Part shown: positions 1 to 8,905 of the stretch, in pieces
How positions within the stretch are numbered: position 1 is the stretch's first letter
Layout of the letters: each line of letters opens with the position of its first letter
From: Verrucomicrobiia bacterium
GTDB taxonomy: Bacteria > Verrucomicrobiota > Verrucomicrobiia > Limisphaerales > DASXHY01
Direction: 5' to 3'
Assembly: GCA_035629175.1 (NCBI GenBank)
Contig: DASPIL010000107.1
Span: 124,001 to 188,000 of the forward strand
Length of the DNA: 64,000 bases
Notes under the pieces: model-generated
Told to the model about the DNA's origin: nothing
Seen by the model: the letters and a program-made list of their open reading frames with translations, nothing else
The model's database searches: none
Program-made: the position numbers and the translations under genes

Positions 1-1146
1 CCCGTGCATTTTGCTGTGATTGAAGCGGCGGACGTTTCCGAGCACGGTGAGATCACACTCACCTCTTCGGTTGGCGCAGCGCCGACCTACTGCCGCGTTG
101 CTGAGAAGATCATCATCGAGCTCAATGCGTTTCACCCCGCATCGTTGCGCGGATTCCACGACGTCTTCGAGCCCGAAGATCCGCCCTATCGAAACCCTAT
201 ACCGATCTTTCGTCCGTCGGATCGCATCGGCGCGCCGGTCGTGAAGGTCAACCCGAAGAAAATTGTCGGGATCGTGCAAACGGATGCAGCCGATGAATCG
301 GGTTCGTTCAGCGAGATTGGAGAAACAACAGCGAAGATAGGCCGCAACGTGGCGGAGTTTCTTGCAGCGGAATCGCGCCGCGGATTGATTCCCAAGTCAT
401 TTCTCCCAGTGCAGTCGGGTGTCGGCGACACGGCCAACGCGGTGTTGAAAGCCATGGGCGAAAACGCCGACATTCCGGTTTTCGAAATGTACACCGAGGT
501 GATCCAGGATTCCGTGGTGAACCTGATGAAGCAGGGGAAGATCCGTTTTGTAAGCGGCTGTTCGCTCACGGTGACCAATCCGACCTTGAAAGAGATTTAC
601 GCGAACCTCGATTTCTTCCGTCCTAGGATGCTGCTGCGCCCGCAGGAAATCAGCAACAGCCCCGAGATCGTCCGCCGCCTCGGAATTATTTCAGTGAACA
701 CAGCGATCGAGGTGGACATCGCGGGCAACGTGAACAGCACGCACGTTCTTGGCCGCAGCATGATGAATGGCATCGGCGGGTCGGGCGACTTCGCGCGCAA
801 TGCATTTCTCTCGATCTTCACGTGTCCCTCCACTGCGAAGGATGGAAAGATCAGCACGATTGTCCCGCTGGTGAGCCACCTGGACCACAGTGAACATTCA
901 GTGCAGATCATCATTACCGAACAGGGCGTTGCCGACCTGCGCGGAAAAAGCCCGATGCAACGGGCGGAGACAATCATTCAGAACTGCGCGCATCCCGATT
1001 ATCGGGGGCTCCTGCGCGACTACGTGAAGATGGCAGGTTCAGTGCACTCACCTCAAACGCTCAGTGCGGCTTTCGGGCTTCACCAAACATTTGCGAAGGC
1101 GGGAGACATGAGAAAAATCGCCTGGGGCGATTTCATCCCGCGATAG
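1..1146 (+). CDS. Acetyl-CoA hydrolase/transferase family protein (C-terminal part)
   Basis: This is the C-terminal ~380 residues of a CoA-transferase of the acetyl-CoA hydrolase / succinyl-CoA:acetate CoA-transferase family, which moves CoA between short-chain acids in the cytoplasm. The reading frame is open from base 1 and family members are about 430-500 residues, so the 5' end lies outside the window; the GTG at base 4 is not the true start. The conserved active-site segment GVGDTANAV is followed by MYTEV, whose Glu (residue 165 counted from the GTG) matches the catalytic glutamate that forms the acyl-CoA intermediate. The glycine-rich loop NGIGGSGDF is also present. The exact donor and acceptor cannot be told from the sequence. 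A strong hairpin follows the stop codon. Confidence 0.85.
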   Translation, partial: PVHFAVIEAADVSEHGEITLTSSVGAAPTYCRVAEKIIIELNAFHPASLRGFHDVFEPEDPPYRNPIPIFRPSDRIGAPVVKVNPKKIVGIVQTDAADESGSFSEIGETTAKIGRNVAEFLAAESRRGLIPKSFLPVQSGVGDTANAVLKAMGENADIPVFEMYTEVIQDSVVNLMKQGKIRFVSGCSLTVTNPTLKEIYANLDFFRPRMLLRPQEISNSPEIVRRLGIISVNTAIEVDIAGNVNSTHVLGRSMMNGIGGSGDFARNAFLSIFTCPSTAKDGKISTIVPLVSHLDHSEHSVQIIITEQGVADLRGKSPMQRAETIIQNCAHPDYRGLLRDYVKMAGSVHSPQTLSAAFGLHQTFAKAGDMRKIAWGDFIPR

Positions 1147-1177
1147 TCGTCCCGCTCTCGTAGATACCGCGCGAACC

Positions 1178-1204
1178 ACGAGTGGAATGATTTGTTCCAC
1201 TCGT
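1178..1204 (+). terminator. Hairpin after the CoA-transferase gene
   Basis: A perfect 10-bp stem (ACGAGTGGAA with TTCCACTCGT) and a 7-base loop lie 32 bases after the stop codon. It has the position of a transcription terminator but lacks a T run, so it may be Rho-assisted or an mRNA-stabilising end. Confidence 0.45.
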
Positions 1205-1319
1205 TAAGCCATTCTGCTAGCCGGCCGCAGTCTTCACCGGGGAATCTTCCCGTAGTTTCCGATTCCTTGCCTCTTGGCACAGTCTCTGCCTCTCGGGCTC
1301 CTAAGAATTGAGAATAAGA

Positions 1320-2765
1320 ATGGGAAGAGACACGATCTATGATTTGGCGGGTGCGGTGCGGGAACCGCTCGCGCGTTTATTGGAAAAAATATTCGGCAGC
1401 GGCGTGCACCAGCCGATTGCCGGCGCGATAACTTGGGTGGACGCCGGCATCTCCTGTCTCGTGGTGCTGTTGCTCCTCACGATCCATGCGATCGCCGCGG
1501 GATGGCTTCGATGGCGGCGGTCGCGGGAAAGTTCTCAGGCAACCTGGCAGCACGATCTTCTTCAGTCCTTCGCCGGGCCGCTGTACCTCGCGATCTGGGT
1601 GGCTGGAATTTACATGGCTGTGGTTCCACTGCTGCAACGCGCAGAGACGCAGGACGAAACGTCTGCGGGGATGAATGCCTGGAACTGGTGCTTCGACGCG
1701 GGCATGGTGATCGCCCTGTTCTGGCTGTTCATTCGCGCGACGCGTGTTGCGGAAAAACGCCTCCTGCAATGGAGCGCGTTGTCGAAGACCAACATCGATG
1801 ACCTTCTCGTCCCACTCGGAGCCCGCGCGCTGCGAGTCGTCGCGCCCGCAGTCGCAGTGATTGTGACGGTCCCGCTGCTCGATTTGCCGCCCGACTACAA
1901 TGAACTCATTGGGAAACTCAGCGGCCTGCTGATTGTTGGCGTCGTGTCATGGATCCTCATCCAGCTCGTGAAGACGGGCGAAAAGGTGTTGCTCACGCGC
2001 TACGACATCACGGTGGCGGACAACCTTGAGGCGCGGAAGGTCTACACGCAGGTCAAGGTCTTGGGAAAAGCCCTTTACGTGGTGATTGCCATCTTCTCAA
2101 TCGCGTCCGGGCTCATGCTGTTCGAGGAGGTGCGACGGTTCGGAACCAGCATTCTCGCCTCCGCCGGCGTGTTCGGAATCATCGTCGGATTCGCGGCGCA
2201 GAAAACCATTGCGAATCTGTTCGCCGGCTTTCAACTGGCCATGACGCAGCCGATCCGGCTCGACGACGTCGTGATCGTGGAAAACGAATGGGGTCGCGTG
2301 GAGGAAATCACGCTCACGTATGTGGTCATCAAGATCTGGGACGATCGCCGCCTGATTGCGCCGTTGAGTTACTTCATCGAAAAGCCCTTCCAGAACTGGA
2401 CCCGTGTATCGGCTGCGTTGCTGGGATCGGTTTTCGTCTGGACGGACTACAGCGTTCCCATCGCGGAACTGCGTCCCGCGATCAAGTCGATCGTGGAGAG
2501 TTGCGCCGACTGGGACAAACGATTCTGGAATTTGCAGGTGACGGATTCCACGGAGCGCGCTGTCCAGCTCCGGGTGCTGGCGACTGCGCGGGATTCGGGC
2601 AGCGCGTGGAATCTTCGATGTGAAATCAGGGAGAAGCTCGTCGAGTACATCCAGCAGCATCATCCCACCGCTTTGCCGCGATTTCGCGCCGAGGTCGATG
2701 CTCCCGCTCGTAATGATGACGCGGCGCTCACTTCCCAGTCCACCGTCGATGCGCCAGGAAGGTAG
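1320..2765 (+). CDS. MscS-family mechanosensitive ion channel
   Basis: A 481-residue inner-membrane channel of the MscS family, which opens under membrane tension and protects against osmotic downshock. Several hydrophobic segments (about residues 40-60, 85-105, 125-140, 165-185, 195-215 and 240-260) precede the pore-lining helix and beta domain, with signatures SAGVFGIIVGFAAQKTI and MTQPIRLDDVV followed by GRVEEI. The extra N-terminal helices make it larger than E. coli MscS and like YnaI/YbdG-type channels. The open frame begins with TTG at 1308, but ATG at 1320 is the more likely start; neither has a strong Shine-Dalgarno. The last ~25 residues are polar and unconserved. The gene stands alone between the CoA-transferase and the oppositely oriented LTD gene. 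Confidence 0.9.
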   Translation: MGRDTIYDLAGAVREPLARLLEKIFGSGVHQPIAGAITWVDAGISCLVVLLLLTIHAIAAGWLRWRRSRESSQATWQHDLLQSFAGPLYLAIWVAGIYMAVVPLLQRAETQDETSAGMNAWNWCFDAGMVIALFWLFIRATRVAEKRLLQWSALSKTNIDDLLVPLGARALRVVAPAVAVIVTVPLLDLPPDYNELIGKLSGLLIVGVVSWILIQLVKTGEKVLLTRYDITVADNLEARKVYTQVKVLGKALYVVIAIFSIASGLMLFEEVRRFGTSILASAGVFGIIVGFAAQKTIANLFAGFQLAMTQPIRLDDVVIVENEWGRVEEITLTYVVIKIWDDRRLIAPLSYFIEKPFQNWTRVSAALLGSVFVWTDYSVPIAELRPAIKSIVESCADWDKRFWNLQVTDSTERAVQLRVLATARDSGSAWNLRCEIREKLVEYIQQHHPTALPRFRAEVDAPARNDDAALTSQSTVDAPGR

Positions 2766-2869
2766 GGATGGCGCGCTTGGCCGTCAGCATGCAGGGGCGC
2801 AGAACGAACCGTGTAATTTCCGGTTGTGTTCTCCTTGCCCGACGCGTTTCACATCTGCGATGGGAACGG

Positions 2870-5800
2870 CTACGGTGAGAGCCGCACGATGCGATAGAAT
2901 CTCTGGCTGTCTCCCGCGATATCGTTGAACGAAAGCGAAGCGCCCGAAGCAACCTGATCCGTTCCCAGTTGCTGCCACTCGGAATCGGCCAGGTCGTTTT
3001 TGTATTCGACCCTGTAGCGATGACCCGGCGACGCATGAAATGTTACGGCAAGCGTTTGGTCGGAATGGGCAATCAGTTCGGTGATGGAAAGCGTTCCGCT
3101 CGCAGGTGGGGGAATGTTGGACGCGCCGGGCGTTGGCGATGGCGTGAGCAATCGCAGCAAACCGGAATCGGGAAGACGCGCTTCACTGACATTCGCGGAT
3201 TGTGCGCCAAACGTCACGGCGTCGATCGGAACCCCGTCAGGGGTGAACAAGCCGAGCGCTTCGCCGTCCTTGGACAATTTGAATGACACGTGCAGGCTGG
3301 ATTGATTGGTGTTCGCTGCCGTGAGTTCATCCGCCCAGACGAGCAGGAACCCGCCAGCCGGAACCTGGAATCCTGCTGGGATTCGAAACTTGAACGGATT
3401 CGCAAGTGAATCCGAAACGTAGTAGCCAGCGAGATCTGCAACAGCTTCGGATGGATTATGCAGTTCGAACCAGTCCTCGTATTTGTTGTTGGCTGGGTTA
3501 AGAAAGCCTCCGTCATTCTCTGCCATCCACTCGTTGATTCTAACGCTGATTGGGGCGAGGGCAGGATTATTCGTCGCCCCGGGTGTCGCATGGAACATCG
3601 CGGTGCGGTGGAACGGCTGCGCGTCGGGGACATTGCCGTACGATTGGTTCGCCGGAAGGGTTTTGAACGTGAGGTAATCGATGACCTGAGGTTGTCCATT
3701 TACCATCCGGGAGAGAGCGATGGACCCGGTTTCCGGTCGGAACGACGCGTGCAAGTGGCCGCCGCTTTCTTCGCCAGTTTCTCCGTCCAGCCAGACCTGC
3801 AGGAATTGTCCGGGTGCCACGCTTGAACCGGCTGGGAACGGCCATTCGGCCGGAGTGCTGTAATTCCTCCCCAGATACAATCCAGCCAGCGGAACGCTGT
3901 TGGATCCTGGGTTGTAAAGTTCCACCCACGGTTCGCGTTCGCCGAAATTATCCATCGGCCCCGTGACATTCTCAGCCTGGATTTCGTTAAGCCAAATGTT
4001 TGGGAACTCAGAGAACAGGCCCGACACAGAATTGGCCCGTCCGGGCGTTCTGACGCCACTGCCGGCGCCCACCGCCCAGTTGCCAACACGGCTGTTGTCG
4101 AACTGCGAACTGATGAGCTGCAGGGAAGTTTCAGATGGCGTGAGCGGCCACGGCGGGGTCGATTCATAGCGCACGCGATCCACGACGACGTCGGCTTCGG
4201 CCGTCAGGCCCGGTTGAATCAGCGAAAGGATTTCGCCGTCGGCCTGGAGCGAACCCTCGAATGTTCCGAAAACGGGAATCAATGCGCCATGGTGCGCGGC
4301 AAAGGCGATGCCACTCCTTGCGAGAACCAGATATTGGCCGGGCGCAATGATCGATCCTTGCGGGAAGGTGTAGCCAATGCCATTCACCGTCCAGCCTGAG
4401 AGGTCGAACGCTGTCGCGGCGCGATTGAACAGTTCTATGTATTCGGCTTCGGGAGCCGCTGTGTTGAAAAGGATTTCGTTGAATACAACATTTCCGATCG
4501 TCGGCTCGGGCGTATGCGAGTTTTGCACGGTCACGCCGATGGCGCCTGCCATGGCATTTCCGGCGCGATCCCTTGCTTCGATGCTCCATGCATTTGTTCC
4601 GGCCGGCGCGGGCAGGGCGAGGCTCCAGTTTGTCGTGCTGGTCCAGCGGGGCTTGTAGTCGACGCCATTGATGCGAACGCTCTCCAATTCCAGTGGTGCC
4701 GTGCCCTGGATGACGACCGCATCGTTTGCTGCGATGAATCGTGTTCCGCTAACCTGGAACGTGAGCGGATCAAACGGCGTCAGTAGCATCAGGATATTGC
4801 TGCGGCGATTCGCGATTGACGATTTCGTGGAGGACGGCGAACCCGCAGCGATGCCGGCAGCAAGAAATGCGGAGTGCTTCGCATCCAGGATTGGCTGAAT
4901 CTCGGCCGGGTTCATTGGACCGTGGGCGAGTTCCTTGAGCGCCCGCAAATACATTCGGAGATATTTCGGCGTGCCCAGCATGCGCGACCAGGGCGTTTCG
5001 CTTGTTTGGAACAACCCGCCGTACGCGAGGGAGTTATCGAGGCAGATGCTCAGGTCGATGGTCGACAGCGTCCACTTGCTTTCGGCACTCACCCATGCAT
5101 CCACGTTCTGGCCGCTGCCTGCGCCAAACGCATCCCAGTTGCCGACAGTGTTGTTCGCCGCCAGCATTCGCATCCAGTTTTCCACGTCCACCACGTTCTC
5201 GAGAATGGCTTCGTAATTTAAATCGTTGTAGGCGCCCGCGGCTTCGATCAGCCGAAAAACGTTTGTATAATCGCTGAGCGACGTTTGGGTTTCCTTGATG
5301 CTCCAGTTGGGCCGGTATCGTGCAACTCGATAGGAACCATCGGGAAATGTGTAACGGCTCATCCGGGCTTCTGAAATGAGACTGGTTGTTTGCCCGGCAT
5401 ACCAGCGTTGAAGTTTTATCAGCTGAACACCCGTGTGATCGGGAAGATATTGATCCTTCACGAGGCCTCCGGTTGGCCGGAGCGCGTCCTCCATCAGCTT
5501 GCCGCGGCGGGTGCCGTTCACATACACCGCGACGAAGCGCCGATAACTCCACGGCAGTCCGAGCCTGCGCATCAGGTAATAAGCGGCCTGCTCGCGTTGC
5601 AGCGTTGCGTCGTTGTTGTTGCTGGTGATGTTGTCCTGTTGAATGTCGTTGCCCGGCCAATGAATCTTGTTGAACGAAGTTGCGCCGAGCAGCAGGTCAT
5701 CCTTCGGCATGCTCCACACGTAATGGCAGGCATTAAACCCAGCGGGTGAACTGTAGCTTTGATGCCAGGGACTTCCCGAATATCGCCCGCCCATGTTGTA

Positions 5801-8281
5801 GATGATGCGGTTGTTGTAAACGATTGTGCCATCGATGTCCTCGTTGCTCATGACAGGCAATCGGACCCATCGCGTGACGTTCGTTTGCGTGAGCCAGAGG
5901 TGATACGTTCCAAACCCGTTGGTTGGATCCGGCTCGCCATAGAAGATGACGCATTCGCGAACCGGTGCGTTGTCCGCAACGAGCTCCGGGAAACGGCTGG
6001 TGGCTCCCGCCGTGTCTGCGCCGTGAAGGACAAAGGCAATCGCCCCAGCGGAACGTCCGGGGATTGTGCCGCTGAAAACGCCATCCCCCGCAACCTTGTC
6101 TCCATTCCAGCCGGAATCGTTCATGACAACGTTCGACTCCGAAATTGCAGGGTCAACGCGGTAAGCCAATGTTAATGAATTCAACCCGTCTGGATCCGAA
6201 ACTCTGGCGCTGACGACAACAGACTGGAAGGCGACAGGAACAGCGGGATCGTGCCGCACGTTGTAGATCGCGGGTCCTGCATTGGTGCGAAGCTGGCTGT
6301 TGGGCGATCCGGGCGTGCCGAGATTAGAAGGAATCGTCAGGCGTCCAGTGGCTTCAAGCTGGCAGCCTGTGAAACGCACAATGGCTTCCGGACATCCCCG
6401 CAGCCAGCGAGCTTTGAAACGGATCGTTGTGTTTTGCTGCGGAGAAAACGTCCCGTTGTTGAGGTTCATCTGCACGCTGTTGGGTCCAACCATCAATCCG
6501 TCTCCCGTCCGCACGTGCAGCGCGACGCCTCCATCTGGAAACCCCGCATTCGTTGCCAGGATTGAACGGGAATGGCTGCCCACGAAGCTCAGGGACGACA
6601 TTCCGTTTTCAAATCCCGAATTGGCAGCGACGTTGCCGCCGATGTTCGCGAGTACTTCCACATTGTCAAAAAGACATTCGCCCGGATCCAGCAACCCGAT
6701 CTGGATCGAACCGCCAGCGCCGCTTTCGGGGCGCGCCGTGGTTTGAATACTCGTCCAGGGCGCTTTCATGGTTTCATCGCTGTCGGCCCAGCTCGAAGCG
6801 AGACGCTTGTCCGCGCGCGCATCAATCAATTCCAGGCTGCTTCCGCCACCGTCCGACCACCGCCCCCAGCGCCCGCCCGTCCCGTAAGTCACGTCATCGA
6901 CGACGATATCGATGTGGTTGGTCGTAGCCTGGCCAGGCGCTTGTCCATCGATTAGCAGATCAGGCTGGCTGAGCGTGATGCGTTCGCCGGAACCGGAAAG
7001 CCGGCCATTGAAATTACCCACCGTGTTCCCTGAATGGAGTTCTGGATAATTGGCAATCAAACGCGCGGCGTTTCTGGCAACGACGAGGTAACCCCCAGGC
7101 GCAAGCTCCTGTCCGGGCGAAAAGGTGAAGCTGACTCCGCCGCCGAGTTTCCACCCAGCAAGGTCAACGGTGTTCGTTCCCTGGTTGAACAACTCGATGA
7201 ACTGGTCATCGTCGTTCCCCGAAATGGGATGATACATGATCTCATTGAAGCCAACGGAACTCACGAGGGGTGGGCTGTTGCTCGCGCCAAAGGAGGTGGC
7301 GGCGAGTCGATACCAATCGGCGCCGTTTGGATAGCGGCCAAGTGAAATTCCATTTTCCTGCGGCCCAAACTTCAAGGCATCGACGATGTTTGTGCCGCCC
7401 GCATCCTTGAAGTAAATCATTTCGCCCGCTGCATTCAGCGCGAATCCAAGCTGTCGCTCGGTGAAGCTGAGAAAGCCGCGGGCGGGGATGATGGTTCCAG
7501 CAGGAATGACAAACTTGTTGTTGGCGGGATGGTCGCTGAGTGTGCATCCGCCGAGATTCGCCGCGGAATTGCCGTGGTTGTAAAGCTCCAGGCCATCCAC
7601 CTGCGGAAGATCCGTATGGGCCAGCACTTCGTTCAGGACAACGTTGCGCAGCGGCGACGGGTTGGTGGCTTCCGCGGAACCTGGCGAGCCCTCCGCACGA
7701 AAACTCCGTTGCCATGCACGGGGATTTGCTTCGCCGTAAGACGCACGCGCCAGCACGATCGAATGGCCGGAGCCGTCGGCACCCATTGGCCAGGGGCCCG
7801 AATCATCGTATGCAAACCGCAGCAGAACGGAATTCTGCTCGTCATGCAATCGGAGTTCGCCGCTGGTTTTTAGTGTGTTCGTGTAAGGACCAAATACCCC
7901 GCCCAATCCATGCACGGCTTGCACGTCGGCCGGAACAGCAGCCACGATGATGTAACCCTGCGCAGGGATTTTTGTTCCCGTTGGAAATGCATATTGAACC
8001 TGCCCCTCGATTCGATAACGGCCAATGTCCTCGGGCCAGGGATTTGAATTGTAGAGTTCGACGAACTCCAGATTCCGCCCATCCGTGCGATCGGCGGGTT
8101 TATACATGACCTCGGTGATGGCGATCGGCGTTCGACGGCTGGACGGTCCTGGACGTTCGCTATGGTCCTGCGAGATGGCACTTGTCACTGACGCCGTGCA
8201 TATCAACAAAGTGATGATGACAGATGATATCCACGGGTTTAAGTCTCGGGGATGGACCTCCGACGCCTGCGCTTTTTTCAC
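2870..8281 (-). CDS. Giant secreted lamin-tail-domain / CotH-like protein
   Basis: An 1803-residue exported protein. An N-terminal signal peptide (hydrophobic core IITLLICTASVTSA) starts from GTG at 8281. At least six lamin-tail domains (LTD, small beta sandwiches) are recognisable by their openings: ITEVMYKP (~55), LNEVLAHTD (~214), FNEIMYHP (~345), FNEILFNT (~1265), LNEIQAEN (~1432) and INEWMAEN (~1579), each followed by a phrase such as FVELYN, FIELFN or WFELHN. The centre (~810-1130) is CotH-like, with FVAVYVNGTRRGKLMED and ENWMRMLAANN; CotH proteins are spore-coat kinase-like folds, but activity here is unproven. A final ~70-residue beta domain ends FYRIVRLSP and resembles the end of the propeller protein at 15308-16888. 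The architecture is common in Verrucomicrobiota and Planctomycetes; the role (surface display, adhesion or polymer processing) is unknown. Confidence 0.85.
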   Translation of the reverse strand: MKKAQASEVHPRDLNPWISSVIITLLICTASVTSAISQDHSERPGPSSRRTPIAITEVMYKPADRTDGRNLEFVELYNSNPWPEDIGRYRIEGQVQYAFPTGTKIPAQGYIIVAAVPADVQAVHGLGGVFGPYTNTLKTSGELRLHDEQNSVLLRFAYDDSGPWPMGADGSGHSIVLARASYGEANPRAWQRSFRAEGSPGSAEATNPSPLRNVVLNEVLAHTDLPQVDGLELYNHGNSAANLGGCTLSDHPANNKFVIPAGTIIPARGFLSFTERQLGFALNAAGEMIYFKDAGGTNIVDALKFGPQENGISLGRYPNGADWYRLAATSFGASNSPPLVSSVGFNEIMYHPISGNDDDQFIELFNQGTNTVDLAGWKLGGGVSFTFSPGQELAPGGYLVVARNAARLIANYPELHSGNTVGNFNGRLSGSGERITLSQPDLLIDGQAPGQATTNHIDIVVDDVTYGTGGRWGRWSDGGGSSLELIDARADKRLASSWADSDETMKAPWTSIQTTARPESGAGGSIQIGLLDPGECLFDNVEVLANIGGNVAANSGFENGMSSLSFVGSHSRSILATNAGFPDGGVALHVRTGDGLMVGPNSVQMNLNNGTFSPQQNTTIRFKARWLRGCPEAIVRFTGCQLEATGRLTIPSNLGTPGSPNSQLRTNAGPAIYNVRHDPAVPVAFQSVVVSARVSDPDGLNSLTLAYRVDPAISESNVVMNDSGWNGDKVAGDGVFSGTIPGRSAGAIAFVLHGADTAGATSRFPELVADNAPVRECVIFYGEPDPTNGFGTYHLWLTQTNVTRWVRLPVMSNEDIDGTIVYNNRIIYNMGGRYSGSPWHQSYSSPAGFNACHYVWSMPKDDLLLGATSFNKIHWPGNDIQQDNITSNNNDATLQREQAAYYLMRRLGLPWSYRRFVAVYVNGTRRGKLMEDALRPTGGLVKDQYLPDHTGVQLIKLQRWYAGQTTSLISEARMSRYTFPDGSYRVARYRPNWSIKETQTSLSDYTNVFRLIEAAGAYNDLNYEAILENVVDVENWMRMLAANNTVGNWDAFGAGSGQNVDAWVSAESKWTLSTIDLSICLDNSLAYGGLFQTSETPWSRMLGTPKYLRMYLRALKELAHGPMNPAEIQPILDAKHSAFLAAGIAAGSPSSTKSSIANRRSNILMLLTPFDPLTFQVSGTRFIAANDAVVIQGTAPLELESVRINGVDYKPRWTSTTNWSLALPAPAGTNAWSIEARDRAGNAMAGAIGVTVQNSHTPEPTIGNVVFNEILFNTAAPEAEYIELFNRAATAFDLSGWTVNGIGYTFPQGSIIAPGQYLVLARSGIAFAAHHGALIPVFGTFEGSLQADGEILSLIQPGLTAEADVVVDRVRYESTPPWPLTPSETSLQLISSQFDNSRVGNWAVGAGSGVRTPGRANSVSGLFSEFPNIWLNEIQAENVTGPMDNFGEREPWVELYNPGSNSVPLAGLYLGRNYSTPAEWPFPAGSSVAPGQFLQVWLDGETGEESGGHLHASFRPETGSIALSRMVNGQPQVIDYLTFKTLPANQSYGNVPDAQPFHRTAMFHATPGATNNPALAPISVRINEWMAENDGGFLNPANNKYEDWFELHNPSEAVADLAGYYVSDSLANPFKFRIPAGFQVPAGGFLLVWADELTAANTNQSSLHVSFKLSKDGEALGLFTPDGVPIDAVTFGAQSANVSEARLPDSGLLRLLTPSPTPGASNIPPPASGTLSITELIAHSDQTLAVTFHASPGHRYRVEYKNDLADSEWQQLGTDQVASGASLSFNDIAGDSQRFYRIVRLSP

Positions 8282-8287
8282 GCGGTG

Positions 8288-8316
8288 ACTCTATCGGCAG
8301 CCCGAAAAAGAAGCAA
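8288..8316 (-). promoter_or_regulatory. Candidate sigma70-like promoter directly at the LTD gene start
   Basis: On the minus strand TTGCTT (8316-8311), a 17-base spacer and TAGAGT (8293-8288) form a -35/-10 pair whose -10 ends six bases before the GTG start at 8281. Transcription would begin at or next to the start codon, giving a leaderless mRNA. The -35 match is only moderate (TTG plus mismatches). Confidence 0.4.
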
Positions 8317-8690
8317 CGCCGGTCCAGGGCTGGTTTCCGTCCAGTGAGCAATCCGTGCTGCCGTCCGCCCTGGAGAAGTTTGTGTTGGCCACTCCCGCCT
8401 GAAACTCGCGCGCAACATGACAACGACCGCAATAGGTGGCAGGCAAAACGTGTTGGGGAAAGGCCGCGCAGGGATCCCCGCACGAAGGTCAGTTTTACGC
8501 GCCGCGATCGGAGCATCTACAGGATCCAGATTGTGGGATCCACCCAGACGGCGCCCTTTGCAAAAGGCCGGCGCCGTTCGCAATCCCAGAGGCAATCCTT
8601 CGCTCACTTGGAAGCGCGGAGGAAAACGAACTGCCATGAAGCACACAGCGCGTGGAGCCGCAAACAAACGGAAGGGGATTTTAGAAGGGG

Positions 8691-8718
8691 TTTAACCACG
8701 GATGAACGGGGATTTGTG
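8691..8718 (+). repeat. Dispersed intergenic repeat, copy A (short)
   Basis: TTTAACCACGGATGAACG followed by GGGATTTGT is the shortest copy of a repeat family also found near 12766, 13120, 15132 and 26275. Only the first half-element is clear here; the CTCTGCTACCTCTGC half is absent. Confidence 0.6.
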
Positions 8719-8905
8719 AAGCAGGAGCCGGGTCAGGGCAGAGCTCACGCCAGGGTTTTCAAACCTGCCTTGCGGATTTCCGCCTTCCGACAGGGAAGTT
8801 AGCGATACGCTGCAATTTTCCACTTCTCTTCTTCGCGACTTTCGAGCCCTTCCCACATTGATTCGAACAATGCCTTTGAGGGTGAGAACCGGTTGGCCGG
8901 GAGAA

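Larger units (their letters stand above)
8282..8905. other. 624-base gene-free spacer
   Basis: No frame here has recognisable protein similarity; the open frames are short and arginine/proline-rich in the way of GC-rich noise. The spacer holds the LTD-gene promoter, a 7-bp inverted repeat enclosing ~38 bases (CCAGGGC near 8324 and GCCCTGG near 8368), and one copy of the dispersed TTTAACCACGGAT repeat at 8691. Downstream, CTTCTCTTCTTCGCGAC at about 8823 resembles the tail of the longer repeat copies near 13200 and 26360. Confidence 0.6.

Noticed and set aside
8324-8376. Possible cyclic-di-GMP riboswitch in the LTD gene upstream region
   Set aside because: The minus strand has GGACGGAAACC and a 7-bp closing stem, faintly like the GEMM motif, but the other conserved parts are missing, and the promoter nearer the gene would exclude it from the mRNA.
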